From NCBI GenBank assembly GCA_036513895.1, contig DATBYF010000061.1, positions 1 to 64,000 on the forward strand: a stretch of 64,000 bases of DNA, written 5' to 3'. This document shows positions 1-8,608 of the stretch, piece after piece; positions within the stretch are counted from its first letter, which is position 1; each line of letters begins with the position of its first letter. The position numbers and the translations under genes are program-made. Source of the stretch: Palsa-147 sp036513895 (GTDB taxonomy: Bacteria; Acidobacteriota; Terriglobia; Acidiferrales; UBA7541). The notes beneath the pieces are model-generated. The model saw nothing but the letters and a program-made list of their open reading frames with translations. It was not told where the DNA came from and made no database searches.

Positions 1-1079
1 AAATAATCTCCATTCAAATTGGGCGTGGCGAAGACTTGGTACTCGTCGGCGCGCGTGAGCACCTGCTGAAAAACGGAATCCGCGATGCGGTCATTAATCA
101 GTATTTTTTGTTTCCATTGGCCGTCGCCATGTGAGTTCCAAAGAGCTGAGAGAGTGGCCTTCACTTCGGTGATGATGCGCTCTTTGAAATCATCTGTGGC
201 GTTTTCGAATCCCGGCTCGATCATCTCGGCGATTTGCTCGGGATTTAGATTAGGGTCGCTATCTTTATTGCCGAGAATCCAACTCTCGCGCTCGGTGACT
301 ACGTGGGCTCGAAACTCCTGGGTGGCAAGTTCGTAGCCCCAATCGCGAAACGCGCCTTCCGTGAACTTCATGATGTTGCCTTTGTGAACGAGCGTGACGA
401 TCCGGCGCTTTTCTTCCAGGGCGTGTTGTATCGCGGCGCGCACCAGGCGCTTGGTAGCGGATGGCGAAATTGGTTTAATGTCGACGCCGGAATCCGCACG
501 GACTTGCTTCTGAGTATCTTTCAACATTTCAAGATTCAGGAAATCGATCAGACGCTTGGCCGCAGGCGTTCCGGAGCGCCATTCGATTCCGGCGTAAACG
601 TCTTCGGTGTTTTCGCGAAAGATAACCACATTCATTCGTTCGGGATTTCGAACGGGGGAAGGAACTCCTTCGAAATAGCGGACGGGACGCACGCAGGCGT
701 ACAGGTCAAGTACCTGACGCAAAGTTACGTTGAGTGAACGGATTCCGCCGCCCACGGGGGTTGTAAGCGGGCCTTTTATCGCAACGCGGAAATCGCGCAG
801 AGCCTCAACGGTATCGGGTGGGAGCCAGTCGTTGAACTTCTTGAAGGCTTTTTCTCCGGCGAAAACCTCCAGCCACTCGATTTTGCGTTTACCGTCGTAG
901 GATTTCGCCACGGCAGCATCGAAAACCCGGCAGGATGCTTTCCAAATGTCGCGACCGGTACCGTCACCTTCGATGTAAGGAATTATGGGACGATCGGGAA
1001 CCTTGAACGCGCGGTCTGCGGTGTATTCGATGGGCTTGCCGTTGGGTGGAACGGCGACACCGTTGTAGGAAGCTTTCAT
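1..1079 (-). CDS. icd: NADP-dependent isocitrate dehydrogenase, C-terminus cut by window edge
   Basis: Oxidatively decarboxylates isocitrate to 2-oxoglutarate in the TCA cycle, in the cytoplasm. About 359 residues read through without a stop from the ATG at 1079 to the left edge. They include YIEGDGTGRDIW near the N-terminus, the block GPLTTPVGGGIRSLNVTLRQ with the substrate-binding/phosphorylatable serine of the E. coli enzyme, RENTEDVYAGIEW, LVHKGNIMKFTEGAF, the catalytic-lysine segment LINDRIAD, and ATPNLNGDY just before the edge. The match to the homodimeric bacterial (E. coli-type) enzyme is close, and about 60 C-terminal residues should lie outside the window. It is transcribed away from the divergent gene at 1354, with 274 bp between the two starts. 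Confidence 0.95.
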   Translation of the reverse strand, partial: MKASYNGVAVPPNGKPIEYTADRAFKVPDRPIIPYIEGDGTGRDIWKASCRVFDAAVAKSYDGKRKIEWLEVFAGEKAFKKFNDWLPPDTVEALRDFRVAIKGPLTTPVGGGIRSLNVTLRQVLDLYACVRPVRYFEGVPSPVRNPERMNVVIFRENTEDVYAGIEWRSGTPAAKRLIDFLNLEMLKDTQKQVRADSGVDIKPISPSATKRLVRAAIQHALEEKRRIVTLVHKGNIMKFTEGAFRDWGYELATQEFRAHVVTERESWILGNKDSDPNLNPEQIAEMIEPGFENATDDFKERIITEVKATLSALWNSHGDGQWKQKILINDRIADSVFQQVLTRADEYQVFATPNLNGDY

Positions 1080-1353
1080 TTTTTTCGCGACTCCGTTTGG
1101 ATGATACAGCGCGCTGGTGAGGTATGAACTGTCAGCGATATACGACCCTAAACATTAACACAACCGTGCTGAGTGTTGAAGAAGCTGAATGATAGTAGAA
1201 GAGGCGGATAGGGTCACACTCGGCCAATTGAGGAAAGAAATTCTGGTTCGCGTTGGCGACGCGAGGCGGATTGTTGGCAGTAAGTTACAAACAGCCGAGA
1301 AAAAGTTCGCTCCGCGGTGTTTTATAGTGATGATAAGAAATGAGGGAAAACAG

Positions 1354-2115
1354 ATGAAAAACATCCGTGGGATGGTTGCGCTGATAGCGGTATTTGCGGT
1401 GCTATTTATTTCGCCACTCAACGCGCAACAGGACCAGAAGACGCCGCCGAAATCCGACATGCCGGGGATGAATATGAGTGAAATGCAACACGACACCGGA
1501 GCGAATTCGCAGGCGGCTGTGGGCGCTAACGATCAGATGTCGGACATGCACATGGAAATGGGGCCGCACATGCGCATGACGTCGATGCGGCCACCAGGCC
1601 CCGGCGATGAGAAGCGCGCCGAGGAAGTGCTGGCAACGCTCCGGCCCGCGATCGAAAAGTACAAGGATTACCACGTGGCGCTAGACGATGGATTCAAAAT
1701 TTTCCATCCGGAGCTTCCGCAGGACCACTACCACTTTACGAATTACAAGAACGCGATTGAAGCGCAATTCACCTTCAACCCGGCGCACCCGACATCGCTG
1801 CTGTACAAGAAAGTTGGCGGCGGATACGAACTCGAGGGCGCCATGTACACCGCGCCGCGCCCGTACACCGAGGATCAACTGAACGAGCGAATCCCTCTCA
1901 GCGTGGCGAAATGGCACCAACACGTCAATCTGTGCATGCCGCCGAAGGGTGAGGGATTAATGCGAGTGAACTGGAGCGAATTCGGGCTGCGCGGCTCCAT
2001 CGCGACGCAAGACGCGTGCGAAAGTGCTGGCGGACGATGGTCCGCCGTAGTTTTTAACTGGATGGTCCACGTCTATCCCTACGAAACTGATCCAGCAAAA
2101 ATTTGGGCGCACTGA
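1354..2115 (+). CDS. Secreted Met/His-rich protein of unknown function
   Basis: A 253-aa protein I do not recognise as a named family. The ATG at 1354 is chosen because GAGGG lies 7 nt upstream and a signal peptide follows at once (MKNIRG, then a hydrophobic stretch ending SPLNAQQ). An upstream in-frame extension to 1189 would bury the signal peptide. Mature residues 35-80 are rich in methionine and histidine (MPGMNMSEMQHD, MSDMHMEMGPHMRM), a composition typical of copper-binding segments. The folded part follows, with DDGFKIFHPELPQDHYHFTN, WHQHVNLCMPP and two cysteines. Neighbouring SOD and VIT-type transporter genes fit a periplasmic metal or redox role, but that is inference. Confidence 0.75.
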   Translation: MKNIRGMVALIAVFAVLFISPLNAQQDQKTPPKSDMPGMNMSEMQHDTGANSQAAVGANDQMSDMHMEMGPHMRMTSMRPPGPGDEKRAEEVLATLRPAIEKYKDYHVALDDGFKIFHPELPQDHYHFTNYKNAIEAQFTFNPAHPTSLLYKKVGGGYELEGAMYTAPRPYTEDQLNERIPLSVAKWHQHVNLCMPPKGEGLMRVNWSEFGLRGSIATQDACESAGGRWSAVVFNWMVHVYPYETDPAKIWAH

Positions 2116-2140
2116 TCATAGCGAAAACAAGAACGCAAAA

Positions 2141-2173
2141 ACAAAAACCGCCCCGGAGATTTTTCCGGGGCGG
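2141..2173 (-). terminator. Rho-independent terminator of sodA
   Basis: CCGCCCCGGA (2148-2157), a 6-nt loop and TCCGGGGCGG (2164-2173) form a perfect 10-bp GC-rich stem. Read on the minus strand it is followed by TTTTTGTTTTTG, the U-tract expected for the sodA transcript ending at 2250. It may also stop the convergent transcript from 1354-2115, although the plus-side tail is not T-rich. Confidence 0.8.
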
Positions 2174-2249
2174 CTCTTCGGAACGTTGAGTTGTCCCGGA
2201 AGCTGAGCCTCCGGGCTGTGAAGTTCCAGTGTAGCGGAGCCTTCGGCGC

Positions 2250-2897
2250 TTACTTCTTTGCGGCGTCGAAGTTCTTGGTGATTTCGTCCCAGTTTACGAC
2301 GTTCCACCACGCTTCAATGTATTCCGGGCGGCGATTCTGATATTTGAGGTAGTAAGCGTGCTCCCAAACATCGAGGCCCATGACTGGCTTGTTGCCATTC
2401 ATGATTGGGCTGTCCTGATTCGCCGTCGAATCAATGGTCAGCTTGCCGCCGGTGAATTGCAACCACGCCCAGCCGGAACCGAAGCGCTTGGTAGCTGCTT
2501 CGTTGAATTTTGTTTTAAAGTCAGCGAAGCTGCCGAAGGCGCTCTTGATGGCTTCTCCGATCTCGCCCTTCGGTTCGCCGCCGCCGCCCTTCTTCATGAT
2601 CTTCCAGAACATGGAGTGGTTGGAATGACCGCCGCCGTTATTGCGGACTGCGGTGCGAATATTTTCGGGCACGCGATCGAGATGGCCAATCAGTTCTTCG
2701 AGTGAGAGCTTCTGAAGGTCGGCGTGGCCTTCGAGAGCCTTGTTGAGATTCGTCACGTATGCGCCGTGGTGCTTATCGTGATGGATCTCCATCGTTTTAG
2801 CGTCAATATAAGGTTCGAGTGCATCGAAAGCGTAGGGCAGAGGCGGCAGTACGAAAGCTGTTTGAGCTGCAGCGCCTTGTCCGGATGTCTGGCTCAT
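2250..2897 (-). CDS. sodA: Superoxide dismutase, Mn-type
   Basis: Dismutates superoxide to oxygen and hydrogen peroxide. The 215-aa sequence covers the whole Fe/Mn SOD family: the N-terminal helical hairpin with TMEIHHDKHH (first metal histidine, about H39), GGGHSNHSMFW (second histidine) and GLDVWEHAYYLKY (aspartate and third histidine). The active-site glutamine is in the C-terminal half (TANQDSP) and glycine occupies the N-terminal site (NNGGGH), which is the manganese-enzyme pattern rather than the iron one. About ten extra residues precede the conserved start. They do not resemble a signal peptide, so the enzyme is probably cytoplasmic. GAGGAG lies 6-7 nt before the ATG. A strong terminator lies downstream. 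Confidence 0.95.
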   Translation of the reverse strand: MSQTSGQGAAAQTAFVLPPLPYAFDALEPYIDAKTMEIHHDKHHGAYVTNLNKALEGHADLQKLSLEELIGHLDRVPENIRTAVRNNGGGHSNHSMFWKIMKKGGGGEPKGEIGEAIKSAFGSFADFKTKFNEAATKRFGSGWAWLQFTGGKLTIDSTANQDSPIMNGNKPVMGLDVWEHAYYLKYQNRRPEYIEAWWNVVNWDEITKNFDAAKK

Positions 2898-2930
2898 TTT
2901 TTTCTCCTCAAATACGGTTGTTGCCCGATA

Positions 2931-2936
2931 ATTATA
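2931..2936 (-). promoter_or_regulatory. Candidate -10 box of sodA
   Basis: On the minus strand a perfect TATAAT lies about 33 bp before the sodA start codon, in an AT-rich patch between the divergent sodA and VIT genes. No good -35 hexamer is visible 16-18 bp upstream, so this is a sequence-match call only. Confidence 0.45.
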
Positions 2937-3013
2937 ACTCTTTCGGGCTGCGAGGCGCGCGGCGTCTGAAAATCGCCGGACGCCGTGATTTAGCCGAAAG
3001 CGGAGAGTGAAGA

Positions 3014-3730
3014 ATGGCGGGGGCAGAGCACCAGCATCAGCACGAGGAGAAACATTTCACAGCGACTGCCGCTGTGCGGGACATCGTGATTGGGATGTCG
3101 GACGGCCTGACGGTGCCGTTCGCGCTTGCGGCCGGCTTGACGGGCGCTGTGGCAGCGACGGCCGGCGCTCTGATTGTCACCGCCGGGCTCGCGGAAATTG
3201 CCGCTGGCTCGATCGCCATGGGCCTCGGCGGATATCTTGCGGCGAAGACAGATACGGAGCATTACGAATCGGAAAAAATTCGGGAGTACCGCGAGTGCGA
3301 AGAGCTCCCGGACGTCGAGAAATTGGAAGTCGTCAAAGTATTCCAGGATTACGGACTAACGGAAGTGCAGATGGCGCCCATCGTCACGTCCATTTGTTCC
3401 GACAAAAAGCGTTGGGTGGATTTCATGATGCGTTTCGAATTGGGACTTGAGGAGCCCGATCCGGCACGCGCCGGCCGAAGCGCTGCGACCATTGCGGGAT
3501 CCTATATTGTCGGCGGTCTGATCCCTCTCGCGCCGTACATGCTGATGCGCCACGATGTCAGGCAAGCGTTATGGGTTTCCGTGGGAGTAACGCTTCTCGC
3601 CCTCGCTGCGTTCGGATCGGTGAAAGGCTACTTCACTGGCGTCAAGCCATGGCGGGGCGGGCTGCAGACCGTCCTCGTCGGCGGATTGGCTGCCGCCGCA
3701 GCATTTTTCATCGCGCGCCTGATCAGCTAG
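3014..3730 (+). CDS. VIT1/CCC1-family membrane metal transporter
   Basis: A 238-aa integral membrane protein of the VIT1/CCC1 family, whose characterised members move iron or manganese out of the cytoplasm. The family signature VRDIVIGMSDGLTVPFALAAG spans residues about 21-41, followed by a second helix (GLAEIAAGSIAMGLGGYLA), a cytoplasmic metal-binding helical domain with several Glu/Asp (residues about 75-145) and three C-terminal membrane helices. The N-terminus carries a short histidine cluster (EHQHQHEEKHF) that could bind metal. Transcribed divergently from sodA across a 116-bp gap, and abutting the convergent peptidase gene with no intervening base. The transported metal cannot be read from sequence. 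Confidence 0.88.
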   Translation: MAGAEHQHQHEEKHFTATAAVRDIVIGMSDGLTVPFALAAGLTGAVAATAGALIVTAGLAEIAAGSIAMGLGGYLAAKTDTEHYESEKIREYRECEELPDVEKLEVVKVFQDYGLTEVQMAPIVTSICSDKKRWVDFMMRFELGLEEPDPARAGRSAATIAGSYIVGGLIPLAPYMLMRHDVRQALWVSVGVTLLALAAFGSVKGYFTGVKPWRGGLQTVLVGGLAAAAAFFIARLIS

Positions 3731-5299
3731 CTATTGCTTTTTCTCTGGCTCGCTGCCTAAATTTCCGAAGGGCCAGAGGCCGAATGCTTTCAGCATGCTG
3801 TCCTGATGTTTCTCGATGAGCATGTGGGCTGTCTTCTCGGGCGGCCACGGACTCGCGAGGCGCTCCTCTCGATCGGCAATCCAGAACGCCGTAAGCGCCA
3901 TCACGGTGGTATCGCGCGCCAGGATGTCCGGCTTCACTTTGTCGTACGTGTCCGCCTCGGAGTGGTGCGTGTATTTATAATCCGGCGAGTCCTGGCCGAG
4001 ATTTATCCCGGGAAGGCCGACGAGACAAAACGACCCGGTATCCGTGCCAAATTCAACGTCGTCATTCACGGCGATTTCGCCGAATGACATTAGTTTCTTT
4101 GCGAAATCTTTCGCAGCGGAAATCAAATCGGCGCGTCCTCCGAGATTGAATTCGTTCACTGGACCTTGTCCGTTGTCGAGAATCACTGCCGCAACATGGC
4201 TCGTCATTTCGTCTTTGTGAAGTTTGGTATAAGCGAGCGAGCCGAGCAGGCCTTGCTCTTCTCCCGTGAACAGCACGAAGCGAAGAGTGCGCCGCGGCTT
4301 GGCTCCGGATTTCACGATGGCTTCAGCAGCGCCGAGAGTCGTCGTCGTACCCATGCCGTTGTCCGTCGAGCCTTCGGCCAGATCCCAGGAATCCAAATGG
4401 CCGCCGACGACAACAATCTGCTCGGGATTCTGCGTGCCTCGAATTTCGCCAATTACATTGGCGCTTTGGACGGGGCCATCGGTGAAACGGTTCTGGACAT
4501 TCATCTTTATCCGCACAGTTTTTCCGCGGTCGATCAAACGTTCAATTTGCTCCTGATCTTCATCAGTCAGGCTCACGACGGGGATGTCGTAGCTCGTGTC
4601 GAATCCAAGGACGCCCGTATGCGTAATATTCATTCCCTGCGATTTCGAACCGCCTTGTCCGCCAATCACGGCGATGGCATGCGCGTCGTAAGCGGCCTTG
4701 AGGAATGGTCCGAACTTCGCAAATAACGCTCGACGCTCTTGCGGCGGTGGCGCGTCGCCCTTGCGAACGACGAGTAAGATTTTGCCTGCCCATTTCGCAG
4801 AGTTGCTGCTCATCTCGTCTGCAAGCTGGTACATGTTTACGGTCATGATGTCACCTTCGGCACCGCCCTGCGGCGTGGATCCGACCCAACCGAGTGATGA
4901 AAGCGTGAGCCGATGATGAATCGGAGAGACGACGTCCGCGTTCGCGGAAATTCGCGTCCAGCCTCGCGACATTTCAAATGTCTCGGTGTGAACGTTTTCG
5001 AGGCCGATTGCTTTCATTTTTTCTGTGCCCCAGACAATCGCCGCGGCCGCTTGCGCCGATCCGGTCACGCGTCCGCCAATGTCGTCGCTTAACTCCTCGA
5101 GATATTGATAAGGTTTTGCATCCGTCATCGCTTCGCCGGCGATCGACGCGAGTTTTTTGTCCATTTCGGAATCTGTCGCCGAAGACGAATTGCCGGAACT
5201 TTGCACACCGGGCGAGGTGCGCGCGGGCCACGCGCCGATTAAAACAAGTGCGGCCGCAAATGCGAGTAGAGCTGGCCTGCGCATCATTCGAATCTCCAA
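3731..5299 (-). CDS. Secreted M28-family zinc metallopeptidase (aminopeptidase type)
   Basis: A 522-aa exported peptidase. An N-terminal signal sequence (MRRPALLAFAAALVLIGAWPA) is followed by an M28-type fold with an inserted PA-like region (residues about 130-265) and the catalytic zinc site: GGHLDSWD (H301, D303), bridging aspartate in STDNGMG (D313), GEEQG (E347/E348), LDNGQG (D375) and YTHHSEAD (H445). All expected residues of a dinuclear zinc aminopeptidase are present, so it should be active. An alternative in-frame ATG lies 15 nt inside, and either start leaves the signal peptide intact. It converges with the VIT gene, the two stop codons being directly adjacent. The substrate is probably peptide N-termini outside the cytoplasm; carboxypeptidase activity of the Q-type is an alternative. 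Confidence 0.9.
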   Translation of the reverse strand: MEIRMMRRPALLAFAAALVLIGAWPARTSPGVQSSGNSSSATDSEMDKKLASIAGEAMTDAKPYQYLEELSDDIGGRVTGSAQAAAAIVWGTEKMKAIGLENVHTETFEMSRGWTRISANADVVSPIHHRLTLSSLGWVGSTPQGGAEGDIMTVNMYQLADEMSSNSAKWAGKILLVVRKGDAPPPQERRALFAKFGPFLKAAYDAHAIAVIGGQGGSKSQGMNITHTGVLGFDTSYDIPVVSLTDEDQEQIERLIDRGKTVRIKMNVQNRFTDGPVQSANVIGEIRGTQNPEQIVVVGGHLDSWDLAEGSTDNGMGTTTTLGAAEAIVKSGAKPRRTLRFVLFTGEEQGLLGSLAYTKLHKDEMTSHVAAVILDNGQGPVNEFNLGGRADLISAAKDFAKKLMSFGEIAVNDDVEFGTDTGSFCLVGLPGINLGQDSPDYKYTHHSEADTYDKVKPDILARDTTVMALTAFWIADREERLASPWPPEKTAHMLIEKHQDSMLKAFGLWPFGNLGSEPEKKQ

Positions 5300-5615
5300 T
5301 TTAAAAGTATTAGGGTCTCTCGAGCGCTCGTGCCAACTAACTCCCGGAACTGCTTCATTTGCGTGTAGTTGGACGGAGGCAACGGCGAAAAGTTTCCCAA
5401 CGCCGGGCCGTCCACCCTGAGTGGCGATGCTAACCTATCGCGAGACGTCCCGTCTGCATCTAATGGAGCAGAAGTGGTACGGCGTTATGCTCTTTCAGTG
5501 AAAGGCCAGCGGGACAGGATTTTTAGCAGAACAAATTTTTGATAGAATCCGGAAATAGTTCAACTTCATCATACGGGCCAAGCGCCCGGGTTTGAATCGC
5601 AAAGGAGATCTAACG
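5300..5615. other. Divergent intergenic region, no gene
   Basis: 316 bp separate the divergent M28 peptidase and HtrA protease genes. No credible coding frame is present. It must carry both promoters; a TAGAAT sequence at 5543-5548 is a weak -10 candidate for the protease but has no convincing -35. AAAGGAG just before 5616 is the protease ribosome-binding site. Confidence 0.6.
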
Positions 5616-7127
5616 ATGAGCGGTAAAGTAATTGGAATTCGCCGCTGGGTTGCGGTGACGGTGCTGGTGGCAGCCCTCGTAACCGGCGGCATTTTCAGCG
5701 TGTGGGCCGTGAATTGGTCCGGCCATGCGGTGTTCGGGGCCGCCAAAATCCCCGTCAAAATGGCGACGAACACAAATCCGGTGAGTCTCGGCGGATTCGC
5801 GAACGGTTTTTCATCGAGCGTGAAGCCAGCTCTTCCGGCGGTGGTAAACGTGTCGTCATCGAAGATGGTGAAGCCATCCAGCCAGCAGATGCAGCCATTC
5901 TTCAACGATCCGATGTTCAAGCAATTTTTCGGCGATCAGTTCGGAGAGCAATTTAAACATCAGCAGCAACAGCCGCAGCGCGAGCAGAGTTTGGGCTCGG
6001 GCGTTGTTGTTTCTCCTGATGGCTACATCCTGACCAACAATCACGTGATCGACGGCGCGACGGATATCAAAGTGGCGCTGAGCGACCGTCGCGAATTTAC
6101 AGCGAAGCTTGTGGGCACGGATGCACAAACAGATGTCGCGGTTTTGAAGATTGACGCGACGAATCTGCCTGCTCTCACGATTGGCGATTCGACGAAAGTT
6201 CAAGTGGGAGATGTGGTGTTCGCAATCGGCGACCCGTTTGGAATCGGCGAAACGGCCACGATGGGAATCGTCAGTGCGACGAATCGCGGCCTCGGCGGCG
6301 CGATCGAAGGCTATGAAGATTTCATTCAGACTGACGCGGCAATCAATCACGGAAATTCCGGCGGCGCGTTGATTGATCTTCACGGCGATTTGATCGGAAT
6401 CAACACTGCAATATTGCCCGGCAATGGCGGTGGCAATCAGGGAATCGGCTTCGCCATTCCGATCAACATGGCGCATTCCGTGATGGATCAGCTGGTGACT
6501 CACGGAAAAGTGATTCGTGGCTATCTTGGTGTGCACATCGAGAGCGTTACGCCTGCGCTTGCGAAGTCTTTCGGATTGCAAGATCAAGGCGGTGCATTAA
6601 TCGGAGATGTGAGCAGCGATGGTCCGGCGTCGAAGGTGGGCTTGAAGCGCGGCGATGTGGTTGCGGCGCTCAATGGCCAGAAAGTCGAAGATGCCAACGA
6701 CCTTCGTTTGCGCATTTCGCAGATGGCTCCCGGAACGTCTGTGGATTTGAGAGTGATTCGCGACGGGCAGGCCCGGAACTTCAACGTTACGCTAGGTGAA
6801 TTGCCGGAGAAGGACGCGAAGGCGCCGGTGACCGAAGGTTCCGGATCGAGCCTTGACGGCGTTCAAGTTGAAACACTCACTCCCGAAATCGCACAGGAAC
6901 TCGAACTGCCAGCCGCCACGCACGGAGTTGTTGTCGGCTCGGTAGATCCATCGAGTCCAGCAGCGGAAGCGGGACTTAGCCGTGGCGATGTGATTCAAGA
7001 AGTGAATCACAAGCCAGTGACGAACTCGCATGAGTTCGAGCAGGCAGTCGGGACGAACAAGGGCCCGATTCTACTGCTCGTCAATACTGGTGGAGTCACG
7101 CGGTTCGTCGCGATAGAGGGACGTTAG
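5616..7127 (+). CDS. HtrA/Deg-family periplasmic serine protease
   Basis: Envelope quality-control protease of the DegP/DegQ type. The ATG at 5616 (AAGGAG upstream) gives 503 aa with an N-terminal membrane anchor or signal (VAVTVLVAALVTGGIFSVW). A spacer with a Gln-rich stretch (HQQQQPQREQ) precedes the trypsin-like domain with a complete triad: H143 in LTNNHVIDG, D173 in TDVAVLKID and S248 in HGNSGGALID. Two PDZ domains follow, at about 300-390 (RGYLGVHIE) and 425-500 (ATHGVVVGSVDPSSPAAEAG). Length and order are those of Do-type proteases. A terminator at 7166-7211 ends the transcript, so it appears to be monocistronic. Confidence 0.93.
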   Translation: MSGKVIGIRRWVAVTVLVAALVTGGIFSVWAVNWSGHAVFGAAKIPVKMATNTNPVSLGGFANGFSSSVKPALPAVVNVSSSKMVKPSSQQMQPFFNDPMFKQFFGDQFGEQFKHQQQQPQREQSLGSGVVVSPDGYILTNNHVIDGATDIKVALSDRREFTAKLVGTDAQTDVAVLKIDATNLPALTIGDSTKVQVGDVVFAIGDPFGIGETATMGIVSATNRGLGGAIEGYEDFIQTDAAINHGNSGGALIDLHGDLIGINTAILPGNGGGNQGIGFAIPINMAHSVMDQLVTHGKVIRGYLGVHIESVTPALAKSFGLQDQGGALIGDVSSDGPASKVGLKRGDVVAALNGQKVEDANDLRLRISQMAPGTSVDLRVIRDGQARNFNVTLGELPEKDAKAPVTEGSGSSLDGVQVETLTPEIAQELELPAATHGVVVGSVDPSSPAAEAGLSRGDVIQEVNHKPVTNSHEFEQAVGTNKGPILLLVNTGGVTRFVAIEGR

Positions 7128-7165
7128 TCGAACAGCGGTCAACAACTACTACAGTAGAAAGAAAA

Positions 7166-7211
7166 GAGGGCGCGAGGGCCGTCAGGGGCTCCGCGCCCTC
7201 TCCGATTTTTA
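7166..7211 (+). terminator. Rho-independent terminator after HtrA gene
   Basis: AGAGGGCGCG (7166-7175) pairs perfectly with CGCGCCCTCT (7193-7202), loop 17 nt, followed by CCGATTTTT. It begins 39 bp after the protease stop codon and separates this gene from the TonB gene. Confidence 0.8.
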
Positions 7212-7350
7212 GATACCGAAGTGGTCACGTTTTTGCTAGTAAACGATTACGGAGGAAGTGGCATCACAGTCAGGATGCGGCATCAAATGGCCATTTATAG
7301 CCTGAATGTCGCGCCCCAGCCCCCGTACAAAACACTGTGTATTGAGCATA

Positions 7351-7380
7351 TACGGCAGTGCCGTATTGTACATTCGTACA
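7351..7380. promoter_or_regulatory. Two adjacent palindromes, possible operator
   Basis: TACGGC-AGT-GCCGTA (7351-7365) is followed after one base by TGTAC-ATTC-GTACA (7367-7380). Both are perfect inverted repeats in the otherwise gene-free 411-bp gap 7128-7538, about 160-190 bp before the TonB-type start codon. They are not followed by a T-tract, so binding sites for dimeric regulators are more likely than a terminator. The rest of this gap holds only the protease terminator and no supportable gene. Confidence 0.4.
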
Positions 7381-7538
7381 GCGCTGGAACAGGTTATGCT
7401 TTCAACACGGCAGGCGATAGAATGGTACTTTAGTTCTATTCGCCGCAACCCGTGGGTCTAGTACTTTCTGCCCAGCGCAGGAAAATTTTGCCCGTGCGCA
7501 CAGCTCATACGCTAATTGTCGCACCATCGGAGAAGGCT

Positions 7539-8576
7539 ATGGCCTCGACGTCGAGAGTACTGTTTTCACCGCTGCCGGACGGCGAGTCACGTTTTCGCTC
7601 GTTTGGCGCAGGACTCGGATTGGAATTCGTGGCCCTGGTACTACTGGTTGTAATACCAATGCTGATGCCGCAGCGACTGGAAGTCGTCACGCGCTATTGG
7701 ATTACGCCGATAGCCGCGCCTCCGATCGTTCCATGGAAACCACAACCGCGTCCGGCGCCTCAGCCAGCTCCTGTGAAGCAGCCAGTGCTTGCGAAAGTGG
7801 TGCAGCCAGTTCCTGTGGAGCAGCCGAAGCCGCGGATCATGTCGCCGGTGTTCACGTCGCCAATCGCGAAGCCTGCGACGGCGAAGAGAGATACTCCGCA
7901 CCCTGATGCGCCGACCGTGAAGCCGGTTTTTGCGGATAAGACGCCAGTGCCGTCTCTCGGTAGTTCTGCGATTCCCACTTTGAAAAAACCGCGTGAGGCG
8001 GTACAGACGGGCGGATTCGGAGATCCTAATGGCGTTCCGGCAAATCCGAACAGCCACGGTTCGCCAAATATAGCGACGGTAGGGTCTTACGATCTGCCGA
8101 CGGGACCCGGATATGGAAACGGGACAGGCGGAGCGAAGGGCGCACGTGGAGTAGTCGCGAGTTCTGGATTTGGAAATGGCATTGCAACGGGCGGTGGTGG
8201 CGGAGGCCGGGCAGGTACCGGTGCGGTACAGCAGAGTGGGTTCAGTGATCAAAGTCCCGCGGCGGCTGCTCCGAAAATCAAGCCTGCGGCAAATACGAAT
8301 CCGGGCAACGAACCTGTTGAGATTATTTCTAAGCCCCGGCCGCAATACACAGAGCTAGCGCGGCAAAAAAAGATTGAAGGCGACGTAACGCTACAGGTTG
8401 TCTTTTCGGCAAATGGGCAAGTCGAGGTGCAAAAAGTTGTTCGCGGATTGGGATATGGTCTAGATGAAGCGGCCGAAGCGGCGGCACACCAGATCCAGTT
8501 CAAACCGGCGCGACAAAACGGCCAGCCTGTCGATTATGCCGGAATGGTCCATATCACTTTTGAATTGGCCTACTAA
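7539..8576 (+). CDS. TonB-family energy-transducing protein
   Basis: Inner-membrane-anchored periplasm-spanning protein that passes energy from ExbB/ExbD to outer-membrane receptors. The ATG at 7539 (GGAGAAGG upstream) gives 345 aa: a short cytoplasmic stretch, one membrane helix (FVALVLLVVIPMLM), a proline-rich linker (PQPRPAPQPAPVKQP and onward), an unusual glycine-rich stretch (residues about 185-250), and the C-terminal TonB fold (KPRPQYTELARQKKIEGDVTLQ through FKPARQNGQPVDY). No exbB or exbD lies in the window, so it must use motor proteins encoded elsewhere. Acidobacterial genomes usually carry many such tonB paralogues. The next gene starts 32 bp downstream and is probably co-transcribed. 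Confidence 0.88.
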   Translation: MASTSRVLFSPLPDGESRFRSFGAGLGLEFVALVLLVVIPMLMPQRLEVVTRYWITPIAAPPIVPWKPQPRPAPQPAPVKQPVLAKVVQPVPVEQPKPRIMSPVFTSPIAKPATAKRDTPHPDAPTVKPVFADKTPVPSLGSSAIPTLKKPREAVQTGGFGDPNGVPANPNSHGSPNIATVGSYDLPTGPGYGNGTGGAKGARGVVASSGFGNGIATGGGGGGRAGTGAVQQSGFSDQSPAAAAPKIKPAANTNPGNEPVEIISKPRPQYTELARQKKIEGDVTLQVVFSANGQVEVQKVVRGLGYGLDEAAEAAAHQIQFKPARQNGQPVDYAGMVHITFELAY

Positions 8577-8608
8577 AGTCTAGAGATTCTGTTAAGGGGA
8601 GATTTGCC

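Noticed and set aside
7221..7448. 70-aa open frames on both strands in the gap before the TonB gene
   Set aside because: The mirrored frames arise from palindromic sequence; no ribosome site and no similarity to anything.
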